Part shown: positions 52,701 to 62,500 of the stretch, piece by piece
Position numbering within the stretch: the first letter of the stretch is position 1
Layout of the letters: each line of letters starts with the position of its first letter
NCBI GenBank assembly: GCA_950097015.1
Contig: CATNEN010000001.1
Location: 6,491,001 to 6,555,000 of the forward strand
Reading direction: 5' to 3'
Length of the DNA stretch: 64,000 bases
From: Macrostomum hystrix
Lineage: Eukaryota > Platyhelminthes > Macrostomidae
Translations under genes and position numbers: made by a program
Notes under the pieces: generated by a model
Seen by the model: only the letters and a program-made list of their open reading frames with translations
What the model was told of the DNA's origin: nothing
Database searches by the model: none

Positions 52701-53530
52701 ATTATGTCTTCATTTTCACTTTGGCTTGGATTTAAGCTTCCAATGATGCACACATTTCCTTTTTGATCTAGTGGGATAAACTTAGCAATGACTAGACCGG
52801 CTCTTAATAGTAACTCTCTGTTAACATTACTATTGACAACATTAACATTCATGCCTTCATTTTTTATTAGATGAATACCTCTGGCAAGCAAGAGACCTGG
52901 GACATGGTGATTTGATTCAACAATGCCTGGAGCAAGTGATTGATCAGGAAGTTTTGGCTTAATAGAAATATCAAGCGTCTGGCCTGGTGGCACAGTTGTA
53001 GTTTCGGCCACAACAAGGACTTGAAACCTTGGGACTTCCATGGTTTTCCGAGTTGGAATTGATTTGTTATGAGCATTGAAAGTAATAATACCTTGTGCTG
53101 GGTGGATAGAAACATCAAATTGCTTTAAGAAATCTAAACCTATAATTACATTGTGCTGGATATTGCTACACACATATACTTCATGTGCTAAATTGAGTTG
53201 GCCAAATGAAAAGGTAACTTTTTTCTTTCCTAAAACCTTTAATTCTTCGCCATTGGCAACTGTTAACTGAACTTCTGCCTTGATAAGATTTAGTCTAGGT
53301 TGATTAAGGACATCAGTTGAAATGATTGTGACACTAGAGCCTGTGTCTATTAGGCAAGGTATTTTTTTAGACGCTACAATTGCATTTACATATATAGCAT
53401 TATTAAAATCAAGATTTACATTAAGGATTTCCCCAGCTCCTTGCTTCTGGTGATCAGCTACAGTGGTGGGGCAGTTGGCACTCTTGGCTGGAATCTGCCC
53501 CGTGATCCAGCCTGATTGGCGTTTGGGCAA
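49733..53530 (-). CDS. Pol of Gypsy element 2 (protease, RT, RNase H, integrase)
   Basis: About 1,265 codons, open throughout, entered by -1 frameshift. Order: aspartic protease with CLIDTGSSVTII (about residue 60); reverse transcriptase with FCIDYRKLN and the catalytic YIDD (about 495); RNase H with DTDASG (about 645); integrase with an HHCC finger (HQLGH...CVQCQ), then D, D, E residues in IDVVKIA, HSDRG and DGLVERFH (about 985, 1023, 1065), and a GPF motif near the C-terminus (HHAPWTGPFRVV). No chromodomain is evident. The apparent start codon is TTG and is not a real initiation site. Confidence 0.92.
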   Translation of the reverse strand: MPKRQSGWITGQIPAKSANCPTTVADHQKQGAGEILNVNLDFNNAIYVNAIVASKKIPCLIDTGSSVTIISTDVLNQPRLNLIKAEVQLTVANGEELKVLGKKKVTFSFGQLNLAHEVYVCSNIQHNVIIGLDFLKQFDVSIHPAQGIITFNAHNKSIPTRKTMEVPRFQVLVVAETTTVPPGQTLDISIKPKLPDQSLAPGIVESNHHVPGLLLARGIHLIKNEGMNVNVVNSNVNRELLLRAGLVIAKFIPLDQKGNVCIIGSLNPSQSENEDIISEESNLDNKTSTQSNQTKFNISKDLSPSEANDVEAVLNQFKDVFASGSNLGRANLLKHKIDTGDALPTKETLRRSNLTTINEQKKIIDDMIQDNVIVPSSSPWAAAVVLVRKKDGNLRFCIDYRKLNNVTKSDAYPMPRVDDTLDALAGNIYFSAMDMQSGYWQVELDEHDSEKTAFLCHHGLYQFRVMPFGLKNAPATFQRLMDLVLRGLKWEACLVYIDDIVVMGRTLDEHNCNLAQVLQRLQNANLRLKPSKCIFASKSIKILGHKIIPQGISVDDEKVKAVHDWPRPQSVKDVQSFLGLASYYRRFIKSFSTIAEPLRRLTLKNTQFIWTNEQEQSFCSLKDRLTSAPILALPDTSDINSQFILDTDASGFGVGSVLSQIQKGQEKVIAYSSRALNSAERNYCVTRRELLAVVESCKKFRSYLAGKKFIIRVDHAALTHLLSFKEPTGQLARWLESLQEFDFEIIHRPGKMHMNADALSRCPRFCEACQPDKPSRVDAECQTSNNETCNAVVPSRRKQQLVARTSDVEDISDEDSVDTDIDETSLRVLQLRDDGIGPVYRKLAQGNTELTEEDKTTMAPESIMLMNKVNDLCFINGVMHRVIDSKPILVLPIIKRQEIIEEIHQLGHFGIKKTAEAVKARFYWPKLIDDVMLYTKECVQCQRAKPTSASKAPLRPMSSGFPMQRVAIDVVKIATSRQGNDRLLTIMDYFSKWVELVPLQDERAETIANALFMHWISRFGAPHILHSDRGKGVDGKLIRKLCKLLNIQKTRTTAFHPQCDGLVERFHRTLHNILRCYLQNVDPEDWEDAIPHCLMAYRSSVHATTGFTPHYLMTGREMVLPVDVVYREPEPKLTPTTFADAIKEQLINAYETVRKATKAVQRVQKRYYDRNIKKQRFHENALVWVFTPPLALRQRDSRWSHKHHAPWTGPFRVVRKTSPVNYEVVRQVEGKDQGKGKIVHAGKMKLVVQPSQKLPSLWQDDIEEE

Positions 53531-54777
53531 TTCCTATTTATGTGCCCATGTTGACCACATCCATAGCATTTCCCTTGGTTCCTGCTCTGGTGCAGTTGGC
53601 GCTGTGGCTGTTTCAGTAGTGCTGGTTGATAAGGCCTTGCGTTTGCAGATGTTTTAGTAGTTGCTTGCATGTGGTTAGATTGAGAGTCTATTGAATTGCA
53701 TTGCTGACTTCCCATATGTGGGTAAATTGGCTTAGTGTTTCTTATTATATTGCTTCTTTGTGCACTATGTGTAGATTGACTTTGAAGTAGCAACTGTGTC
53801 TCTCGAACTTGTTGCGCCAGCTGTAGGGCTTGTTCTGGTGTCTTAAGGTGCAATTGGTTAGACAAATACTCTGTTACCTTTAGGTCACCAATACCTGCAA
53901 TAAATTGGTCAAGCACCATAGTTTGGACTACTTCACTATTGGCGTTTTCTGGATAAGCTTGAATGGCTAGATTTTGTAAGTTTGTCAAGAATTGCTCAAA
54001 TGTTTCATTAGGCTTCCTAGTTAGGGTCCGAACTTCTCTTCTAAGAACAATACTAGTTTTCTCACCTTGTCTACTCTTTAAAAATTGCACACATGAGTCA
54101 TAGGTAGCATTTGGCAGTTGTTCAAGAGGTGTACCTAGAGGCATACCTGCTGATGCACATGCATTTGCCAACCAGGCTCTATAAGAACTAAAGACTGGAC
54201 CTAAGAAAGCAACAAGTGTTTGAATTTTGATAGCATCAGTCAAGCTAGGGAATCTGCAAAGATAATTATCGATTCTAGCAATGAAATCAGAAAAATCTTC
54301 CTTGCCATTAAATGGTGCTGGCTTAGGCACAGGAGGAATCTGGTAAGATGTTGGCATAGGCTCAATGCTAGTGTGCTTTTGTGCTTGAAAAATTTGAGGC
54401 ACTGGGCCTAAGAAAAGGCTAGGATTGGTAGCATTGGTTGGCTCTGAATCGGCAATACATGATGCTTCATCTAAAAATGGATTAGTGCTTCTTGATAAAT
54501 TGTGGTTTATCCACTCTTGAACTCTCATATTTTCTTGTGCAGATGATGATGGAATGTATGGTTCTCTATGACCATAATCTATATGGAAAGGATTTGTTTG
54601 TATTGTTGGTTCAGTTCTATTGATTTGTTCTGGTGGGTTAAAGAATGAATAGACTGCATTTGGGTTTGACTGGAAGTCACCAGATTGGCCTGGCCAAGGG
54701 TTGGATTGAATTGGCACAGGTGCTCTCTGAACTGATCGATTTCTTAATTCAATTGTGTCCATTAAGTGTTGAGACAT
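53458..54777 (-). CDS. Gag of Gypsy element 2
   Basis: A frame of about 439 aa starting at the ATG at 54777. It has a Pro/Asn-rich N-terminus, a helical capsid-like region (FNGKEDFSDFIARIDNYL ... LVLRREVRTLTRKPNETFEQFLTNL pattern of retrotransposon gag), and a single CCHC zinc knuckle near the end (CYGCGQHGHINRNC). It overlaps pol by about 70 nt. Gag would form the particle and bind element RNA. Confidence 0.88.
   Translation of the reverse strand: MSQHLMDTIELRNRSVQRAPVPIQSNPWPGQSGDFQSNPNAVYSFFNPPEQINRTEPTIQTNPFHIDYGHREPYIPSSSAQENMRVQEWINHNLSRSTNPFLDEASCIADSEPTNATNPSLFLGPVPQIFQAQKHTSIEPMPTSYQIPPVPKPAPFNGKEDFSDFIARIDNYLCRFPSLTDAIKIQTLVAFLGPVFSSYRAWLANACASAGMPLGTPLEQLPNATYDSCVQFLKSRQGEKTSIVLRREVRTLTRKPNETFEQFLTNLQNLAIQAYPENANSEVVQTMVLDQFIAGIGDLKVTEYLSNQLHLKTPEQALQLAQQVRETQLLLQSQSTHSAQRSNIIRNTKPIYPHMGSQQCNSIDSQSNHMQATTKTSANARPYQPALLKQPQRQLHQSRNQGKCYGCGQHGHINRNCPNANQAGSRGRFQPRVPTAPPL
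53521..53527 (-). promoter_or_regulatory. -1 ribosomal frameshift heptamer CCCAAAC (gag to pol)
   Basis: On the minus strand the gag frame reads tgC CCA AAC, the canonical X XXY YYZ slippery pattern in the correct register. The pol frame is -1 relative to gag and has a TAG two codons upstream of this point and no ATG there, so pol must be entered at or just after this site. The heptamer overlaps the last cysteine codon of the zinc knuckle. Confidence 0.7.
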
Positions 54778-55169
54778 CACAAATGAAATGTTGAGCTAAG
54801 ATCTTTATTTAACTTAGCCTATTAAGACCAATATTACTAGTTTGAGTTTGAAATGTAGTTTGAAACAAAATAAATTATTAGGTCAATACCAAAGGAGAAA
54901 TATGTCATTAATGAGATCTAGGCCTAGTTAAACTGTAGTTGCAACATGCAATAGGGCCAACAATCAAGAGACTAGCTCTAGACTAACTGAGATTTAGTGA
55001 GACAATATATAACCAGAAAATACAGATAAAGTGTATGTAGATATTAACAAATTTCGATACCAGAGAAGAGGCTACTCAAAACTATACAAAGTAAATGAAT
55101 TTGAATCCAGATTATATCAAAATAGCTAATAGATTCCAGCAGAGTCTAACATTTAGAGTATGGTCCTGG

Positions 55170-55180
55170 CGTGGTCGCCA
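55170..55180 (-). promoter_or_regulatory. Primer-binding site of Gypsy element 2
   Basis: Two bases inside the 5' LTR, the minus strand reads TGGCGACCACG, a tRNA primer-type site. Its first seven bases match the primer site of element 1. The tRNA is not assigned. Confidence 0.55.
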
Positions 55181-55182
55181 TT

Positions 55183-55654
55183 TGTAATGAAATTATTGGT
55201 CGGTGGTCGCCATTTAAAATGAATTGTAAATCGTTTTGAAGGGCTGCAGCTTAATGTAATATAATTAGTAATAGGGCCTACTTCTGTTATATAAATTACG
55301 CCGCTTTGCTGACGCACGCGCTTACAATATAGAGCAAGATTAGTTAAAGGTGGTTATATTAATCTTATATACTAAAATTATAATCTAATGTTCGAATATT
55401 CTAATTATCTAAACTTAGTGGCTAATCCCGATGCGCACGCGCGGGTCAGAAAACCGGTTGCAACTGGTGTCACTTTATATTTAACTTGTCAAGCGTAGAT
55501 TTAACAAATACTAAATACATAATTAATACAAACATCCGTACGAAAATACCGGTTATATGAGAAGATGATTAGCATAAATTTAGTTGTAATAACAGTACAC
55601 AAGAAATATTTTGATTTTAATAACAATTTAAAATAGACTAATTATTTCATTACA
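55183..55654 (-). repeat. 5' LTR of Gypsy element 2
   Basis: In element sense it starts TGTAATGAAAT and ends ATTTCATTACA, an 11-bp inverted repeat at its edges. Followed by the TGAT duplication on its outer side. Confidence 0.9.
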
Positions 55655-55658
55655 TGAT

Positions 55659-56558
55659 ATTTACAGGAACTCTTGAAATACAGGAAGAAGTTTTCATGCA
55701 TTTGCCGTTACCGATATCGATATGGACTATGATCTATCGATTGTGAGAACAATTGTTCTGTGTAGCAGCATCGGTATTGTTAATACAGTTATATTTTCCT
55801 ACCCATTTTCTAATCTAATTTTATTATTTTTCTAGAAGTGAAACTTCAATTACCTTAGTTGCTTATCATGTTGCGTCATTTGAGAATGGTGACATAGACA
55901 CTTTTTTAATGTGGATTTTTTATGATTTTTATAATGCCAAAGACAAATCGAAATTACTTTAAACTGATAAAAAAATATTATGGAACAACTTGTTTTTGTT
56001 GAAATTCACATGAAATTATAACAACATATTATTATAGTTGCCAGCTGTTTCTAGTCTGTCACTACAAGAAATGTATGTTGTAGAGTTTAAAATTGTAAAA
56101 TTTATTGAGCATATTTCTGCTACCAATTTAGTTAATTAAAGTAAACAGTAAAATAATATCCAATCAAATATATTTTAAAGCAACATTTTTACTTTTTTTG
56201 TAACAATGATCTAAATGTATTTATGTTTATAGCATGAAAACATTATTATCAATTTTAACAATCTTAGCAATCCAAGAATAAAAGGCTAGGTCAATAGTCA
56301 GGTGCCTTACATTGAAAATTATTACTAAAAAGAATGTAATTATAGAAAATCCTTTAAATTAGCTCTTTAGCCAAAGTGAACTATTGAATACTATTGTTTT
56401 AAATTATCACTTAAAACAGACTATATTCTTGAACTTTTTTAATTTTATTGATTTTTTCTGTTTTAATTGCTGATCATTTTAATAGTTTAATTAGCTTCTC
56501 ACTTTTGATAATATGTTCATTTGCCTTACAACAAAAAACTATTATTTTACTATCTTCA
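55659..56558. other. AT-rich intergenic DNA 5' of the SLC6-like gene
   Basis: No gene or repeat is recognised. It ends at a splice-acceptor-like TTTTACTATCTTCAG about 28 nt before the SLC6-like ATG, so a 5' exon or a trans-spliced leader may be used. Confidence 0.45.
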
Positions 56559-56586
56559 GCAGAATCAAGACACCAGCAGCACACAG

Positions 56587-59500
56587 ATGTGGTTAGATGA
56601 CCAGTCAGAAGAATTTGTGGACAGCCACCCCAGCTGGTCAGTGGTGCAGTTAATACTGGCTGCACTGTGCTGCATGTCGCTAGCCGCATTTGTTAAACTG
56701 CAAGAATGCTTCTACTTTGGCTCTGGTTGGACCCTGATGGGTTTTATTGTCTTTATACTGGTCATAGGCTGGCCAATGCTATATATTCAGATTCGCCTTG
56801 GCAACCAATATCAGCGAGGCATGCTTGGATTGTTTAAGAAATTCTTTCCAATTAGCTTTGGTGAGTGTGGCTTTGCTTTTAAATAAATATAAATGCAAAT
56901 TTTCTAGTCCTGGTTTTTTTAGATTAAGAGAATTAAAATTTTCCCTGTATGTCCTAGTGTTTGTTTAGAATACACATTCTAAGTTGTGGCCTATTTGTTA
57001 GAGCATTGGGCTTACGACTTGAAGGTTGATGGTTCGAATCCTAACTCCCCTGTTCAGAAAAAAATTGTATATTTTATCAAGATATGAATTTACTGGGGTA
57101 ATTGAGGTGGGTGTTGTATCTCCCCTGTCCATGGACTGAACAGCCATACAAGTTGTACAAGATCTGCGACTGCACACATGAATGGGACAGGTGTAGCAAA
57201 TTATTAATAGTATTTTACAATTAGTAATATTACTAGCAAGTTTTGCCCCCCTTGGTGGAGCAGAAATATTTTTAATTCGTCCAGTATAAACTTTTTAGCA
57301 GCTGTATTTTCAGCTTTTTTTTAGGCTACCATGATCCCCCAGTTGACAATGATCCCCCAGTTGACAATGATCACCCAGTTGAAAATGATCACCCAGTTGA
57401 AAATGATCTCCCAGTTGACCATGATCCCTCATTTGATAATGACTCCCCATTGATGATGATCCCCAGTTGACAATGTTCCCCCCCAGTTGACAATAATCCC
57501 CCAGTTGATGATGATCCCCCAGTTGACATTGATCCCCCAGTTGATGATGATCCCCCAGTTGACAATGATCCCCCAGTTGATGATGATCACCCAGTTGATG
57601 ATGATCAGTTGATCACCAAGTTTATGATGATCAGTTGATCACCCAGTTGATGATGATCACCCAGTTGATGATGATCACCCAGTTGACAATGATCACCCAG
57701 TTGATGATGATGAACCAGTTAACAATGATCCCCAGTTGACACTGATCCCCCAGTTGATGATGATCACCCAGTTGACAATGATCTCCCAGTTGACAATCAT
57801 CACCCAGTTGACACTGATCCCCCAGTTGATGATGATCCCCCAGTTAATGATGATCACCCAGTTGACAATGATCTCCCAGTTGACAATCATCACCCAGTTG
57901 ACACTGATCCCCCAGTTGATGATGATCCCCCAGTTAATGATGATCACCCAGTTGATGATGATCACCCAGTTGATGATGATCACCCAGTTGACAATGATCT
58001 CCCAGTTGACAATGATCTCCCAGTTGATGATGATCACCCAGTTGATGATCACCCAGTTGATGATGATCACCCAGTTGACAATGATCTCCCAGTTGACAAT
58101 GATCTCCCAGTTGACAATGATCTCCCAGTTGACAATGATCTCCCAGTTGACAATGATCTCCCAGTTGACAATGATCTCCCAGTTGACAATGATCTCCCAG
58201 TTGACCGTGATCAGTTGACCATAACATTTTTACTCACCTCCAGGTCTAGGATTGGCCATGATCATTCGCAATCTGATCAGCATAATCTACATCTCTGGCG
58301 TGATGACCCACTGCCTGTCGTACATCTTCTTCTCCGTCTATCCGTGCGACAGTCGCTACTGCGTTGGCGCCAGCTACATGTGGGGCAGCTGTAATGACGA
58401 ATGGAATAAGAAAATTGAGTGCCGACCGTGAGTGCCACCTTTTATTGTGATTTTTTATTAATGAATAGATTTTCTGGATTGTTCATTGGATAATATGGGA
58501 TCTGGGATACTTTATTCACAGTATAACTACCAACCCTTAAAAAAATTTTCTGCACCCGAACGGAGAAACGCAAGCACACGAAACTCGAGAACACGGGCCA
58601 ACTTTTTGTTGCGCATCTTTTGAAACAAGAATCAAGTCGTCAGCTCTTTAGACCGTCGAGATATTCAAATGGTTCTGGCCGAAGGTCTGACTTTTCCCCA
58701 TAAGCGCTAGTGTATTTCATAAACACGAATTAGCACTGCGCCTCAGTGCGGCCTTGCCAGGCCTTCAAAGTTTATCAGCGCGTTACCGGAATGTGCCTGC
58801 ATCATCTCCGTCTTCGGTGGTCACCTACCTTTATCTGGACGAACTGCTGGACCTTCGAGGGCTACAACTGGTGGAACTAGGCCACTATGGACACCCTGAC
58901 GCGAATTTCTCCTATTTCACTGATGAAGCCTAAATATTAGGCGCAGCTCGACCACAGGACACCATCGCCTAGTCTGTCAACCAATCTGGAAATGTGGAAT
59001 GATTTTATAGGCTATTGGATTTAGTGTGTTTTTTATTAATATTCGAGCAAATTTTTTTAGTTGTGAAACGAGATTCAAGATATAAAGTAATTACGATTAT
59101 GTTAATACATTTTTGTTCGCAGCATTATCGCCAAGACACAGCAGGGTCCAACGCCGGAGGAAGGCTTCTACCTGTACTACAACATGGACATCAGCAATAC
59201 CATCTCTGACATCTGGTTTCCGCGCTGGTTCCTAATGGACGGCCTAGATGTTGTGCCGCATCTATTAAACTGGGTTTTCATCTTTTTGGTAGTTATTTGG
59301 GGACCAAAGATTCTTGGCATCCTGCTGTACGTGTTAGCGCCACTAGCTCTGATCCTGTTTCTGATACCGTTCGGTATTATTATCGGCAACGCGTCAAAGG
59401 ACCAAATGACTACTTATTGGCAACGATTCTATCGCAATTTCGATTCGACTATACCGTTAAATAGGCTGGCTTGGGATACGTTTACTTTTAGTCCACCGAT

Positions 59501-62500
59501 TTGGGGCCTGCTGGCTACCGTTGTGCAACTCGCTAGCATGATGCACCTGTGGCACGGAGTCTGGCCTTCCATTGGCTCCTGGGTGCCCAGAGGACGGAGA
59601 ACTATGCAGTTCAGCTTCTTTGGAGTGTTGCTACTGTTTGGTTTGGTAGTGCAGCTGCCTACACTGCTGGCCGTAGTCTGCTATGCTGCTGGTGAGTCTA
59701 ATGAGTGGGTAAACTGATTGGCAGAATTTATAGAGTTGGCAGATTGATAGAGTGTGAAAGGCAGATTGGTAGAGTGTGACATGCAGATTGTTAGGGTGGA
59801 GTAGACAGTTTGGTACAGTGGAGTAGACAGTTTGGTACAGTGGAGTAGACAGGTTGGTACAGTGGAGTAGACAGTTTGGTATACAGTGGAGTAGACAGGT
59901 TGGTACAGTGGAGTAGACAGTTTGGTATACAGTGGAGTAGACAGTTTGGTACAATGGAGTAGACAGTTTGGTATACAGTGGAGTAGACAGTTTGGTACAG
60001 TGGAGTTGACAGTTTGGTACAGTGGAGTAGACAGTTTGGTACAGTGGAGTAGACAGTTTGGTATACAGTGGAGTAGACAGTTTGGTACAATGGAGTAGAC
60101 AGTTTGGTATACAGTGGAGTAGACAGTTTGGTACAGTGGAGTAGACAGTTTGTTACAGTGGAGTAGACAGTTTGGTACAGTGGAGTAGACAGTTTGGTAC
60201 AATGGAGTTGACAGTTTGGTACAATGGAGTTGACAGTTTGGTACAGTGGAGTTGACAGTTTGGTACAATGGAGTAGACAGTTTGGTACAATGGAGTTGAC
60301 AGTTTGGTACAATGGAGTTGACAGTTTGGTACAGTGGAGTTGACAGTTTGGTACAATGGAGTTGATAGTTTGGTACAGTGGAGTAGACAGTTTGGTACAG
60401 TGGAGTTGACAGTTTGGTACAGTGGAGTAGACAGTTTGGTACAGTGGAGTAGACAGTTTGGTATACAGTGGAGTAGACAGTTTGGTACAATGGAGTAGAC
60501 AGTTTGGTATACAGTGGAGTAGACAGTTTGGTACAGTGGAGTAGACAGTTTGTTACAGTGGAGTAGACAGTTTGGTACAGTGGAGTAGACAGTTTGGTAC
60601 AATGGAGTTGACAGTTTGGTACAATGGAGTTGACAGTTTGGTACAGTGGAGTTGACAGTTTGGTACAATGGAGTTGATAGTTTGGTACAGTGGAGTAGAC
60701 AGTTTGGTATACAGTGGAGTAGACAGGTTGGTACAGTGGAGTAGACAGTTTGGTATACAGTGGAGTAGACAGTTTGGTACAATGGAGTAGACAGTTTGGT
60801 ATACAGTGGAGTAGACAGTTTGGTACAGTGGAGTTGACAGTTTGGTACAATGGAGTTGACAGTTTGGTACAATGGAGTTGACAGTTTGGTACAATGGAGT
60901 TGACAGTTTGGTACAGTAGAGTTGACAGGTTGGTACAGTGGATTAGACAGGTTGGTACAGTGGAGTTGACAGTTTGGTACAGTGGAGTAGACAGGTTGGT
61001 ACAGTGGAGTAGACAGGTTGGTACAGTGGAGTAGACAGGTTGGTACAATGGAGTTGACAGTTTGGTACAGTGGAGTAGACAGTTTTGGCACAGTGGAGTA
61101 GACAGTTTGGCACAGTGGTGTAGACAGTTTGGCACAGTGGAGTAGAGCGGGTAGATTGGTGCATAGTGTGGTATGCAGATTGGCAGACACACTAACTCAC
61201 ACCCGTATCCCACTAATTTCGCAGTATTCGACCTGGACTATCTACGCTGTCACGTGGCCTACAGTTTCGCCCAGCCGTTCACCCTGATTCCGCACATCCT
61301 GTCCAGACTAGCTTTGAATAGAGCAGTTGGAGTCTGTTTCTTCCTGAGCTTGTACCTGTTTCTGCTGCTGGCACAGTCGCTAATCTTTGTGGCCTCCTCT
61401 GATTCCATTGTTGATTATCTTCGATCGAAATATCGATCTGTTGAACAGCGCCAAATGCGTTCCTATCGACTGCTGACCGGTCTCACCTGTCCGGTATTGT
61501 TCGCTCTCAGCTTTCCATTCATCATCAAGTCGGGATTCTGGTGGCTTCGACTAATGGACAACTTTATGGACCGTTTGATGGTGCTGATTGTACTAGGAGC
61601 TGGTATTGGATTCTTCATGGCCTATTATAGAACTAAATCTGCTTCTCTGGTGCCACGGCTGCTATGCCTTATCGCCCTGGGCCTGTCTGTCGTTCTGTTT
61701 GTGGCCGTGTACTTGTGGTAAGCCTGCTGTGCTCAATAATTCTGTGTCTACTCCCTTCATCTCTGTGTGTCTGCTCCCTTCATCTCTGTGTGTCTGCTCC
61801 CTTCATCTCTGTGTGTCTGCTCCCTTCATCTCTGTGTGTCTGCTCCCTTCATCTCTGTATGTCTGCTCCCTTCATCTCTGAGTGTCTGCTCCCTTCCTCT
61901 GTGTGTCTGCTCCCTTCATCTCTGAGTGTCTGCTCCCTTCATCTCTGTGTGTCTGCTCCCTTCATCTCTGTGTGTCTGCTCCCTTCATCTCTGTGTGTCT
62001 GCTCCCTTCATCTCTGTGTGTCTGCTCCCTTCATCTCTGTGTGTCTGCTCCCTTCATCTCTGTGTGTCTGCTCCCTTCATCTCTGTATGTCTGCTCCCTT
62101 CATCTCTGAGTGTCTGCTCCCTTCCTCTGTGTGTCTGCTCCCTTCATCTCTGAGTGTCTGCTCCCTTCATCTCTGTGTGTCTGCTCCCTTCATCTCTGTG
62201 TGTCTGCTCCCTTCATCTCTGTATGTCTGCTCCCTTCATCTCTGAGTGTCTGCTCCCTTCATCTCTGTAAGTCTGCTCCCTTCATCTCTGAGTGTCTGCT
62301 CCCTTCATCTCTGTGTGTCTGCTCCCTTCATCTCTGAGTGTCTGCTCCCTTCATCTCTGAGTGTCTGCTCCCTTCATCTCTGTGTGTCTGCTCCCTTCAT
62401 CTCTGTGTGTCTGCTCCCTTCATCTCTGTGTGTCCGCTCCCTTCATCTCTGTGTGTCTGCTCCCTTCCTCTGTGTGTCTGCTCCCTTCATCTCTGAGTGT

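Larger units (their letters stand above)
48036..55654 (-). mobile_element. Intact Ty3/Gypsy LTR retrotransposon (element 2), 7,619 bp
   Basis: Two 472-bp LTRs, identical wherever I compared them, flanked by TGAT (48032-48035 and 55655-55658). Gag and pol lie on the minus strand in two overlapping frames. It is inserted between SCCPDH and the SLC6-like gene. About 1.2 kb of non-coding DNA (48508-49732) separates pol from the 3' LTR; no env-like frame is seen there. Identical LTRs imply a recent insertion. Confidence 0.93.

Noticed and set aside
59681-61213. 510-aa minus-strand frame of STPLYQTVY repeats
   Set aside because: It lies wholly within intron 3 of the SLC6-like gene, and overlapping frames of the same array are also open; an artefact of a 22/24-bp repeat.
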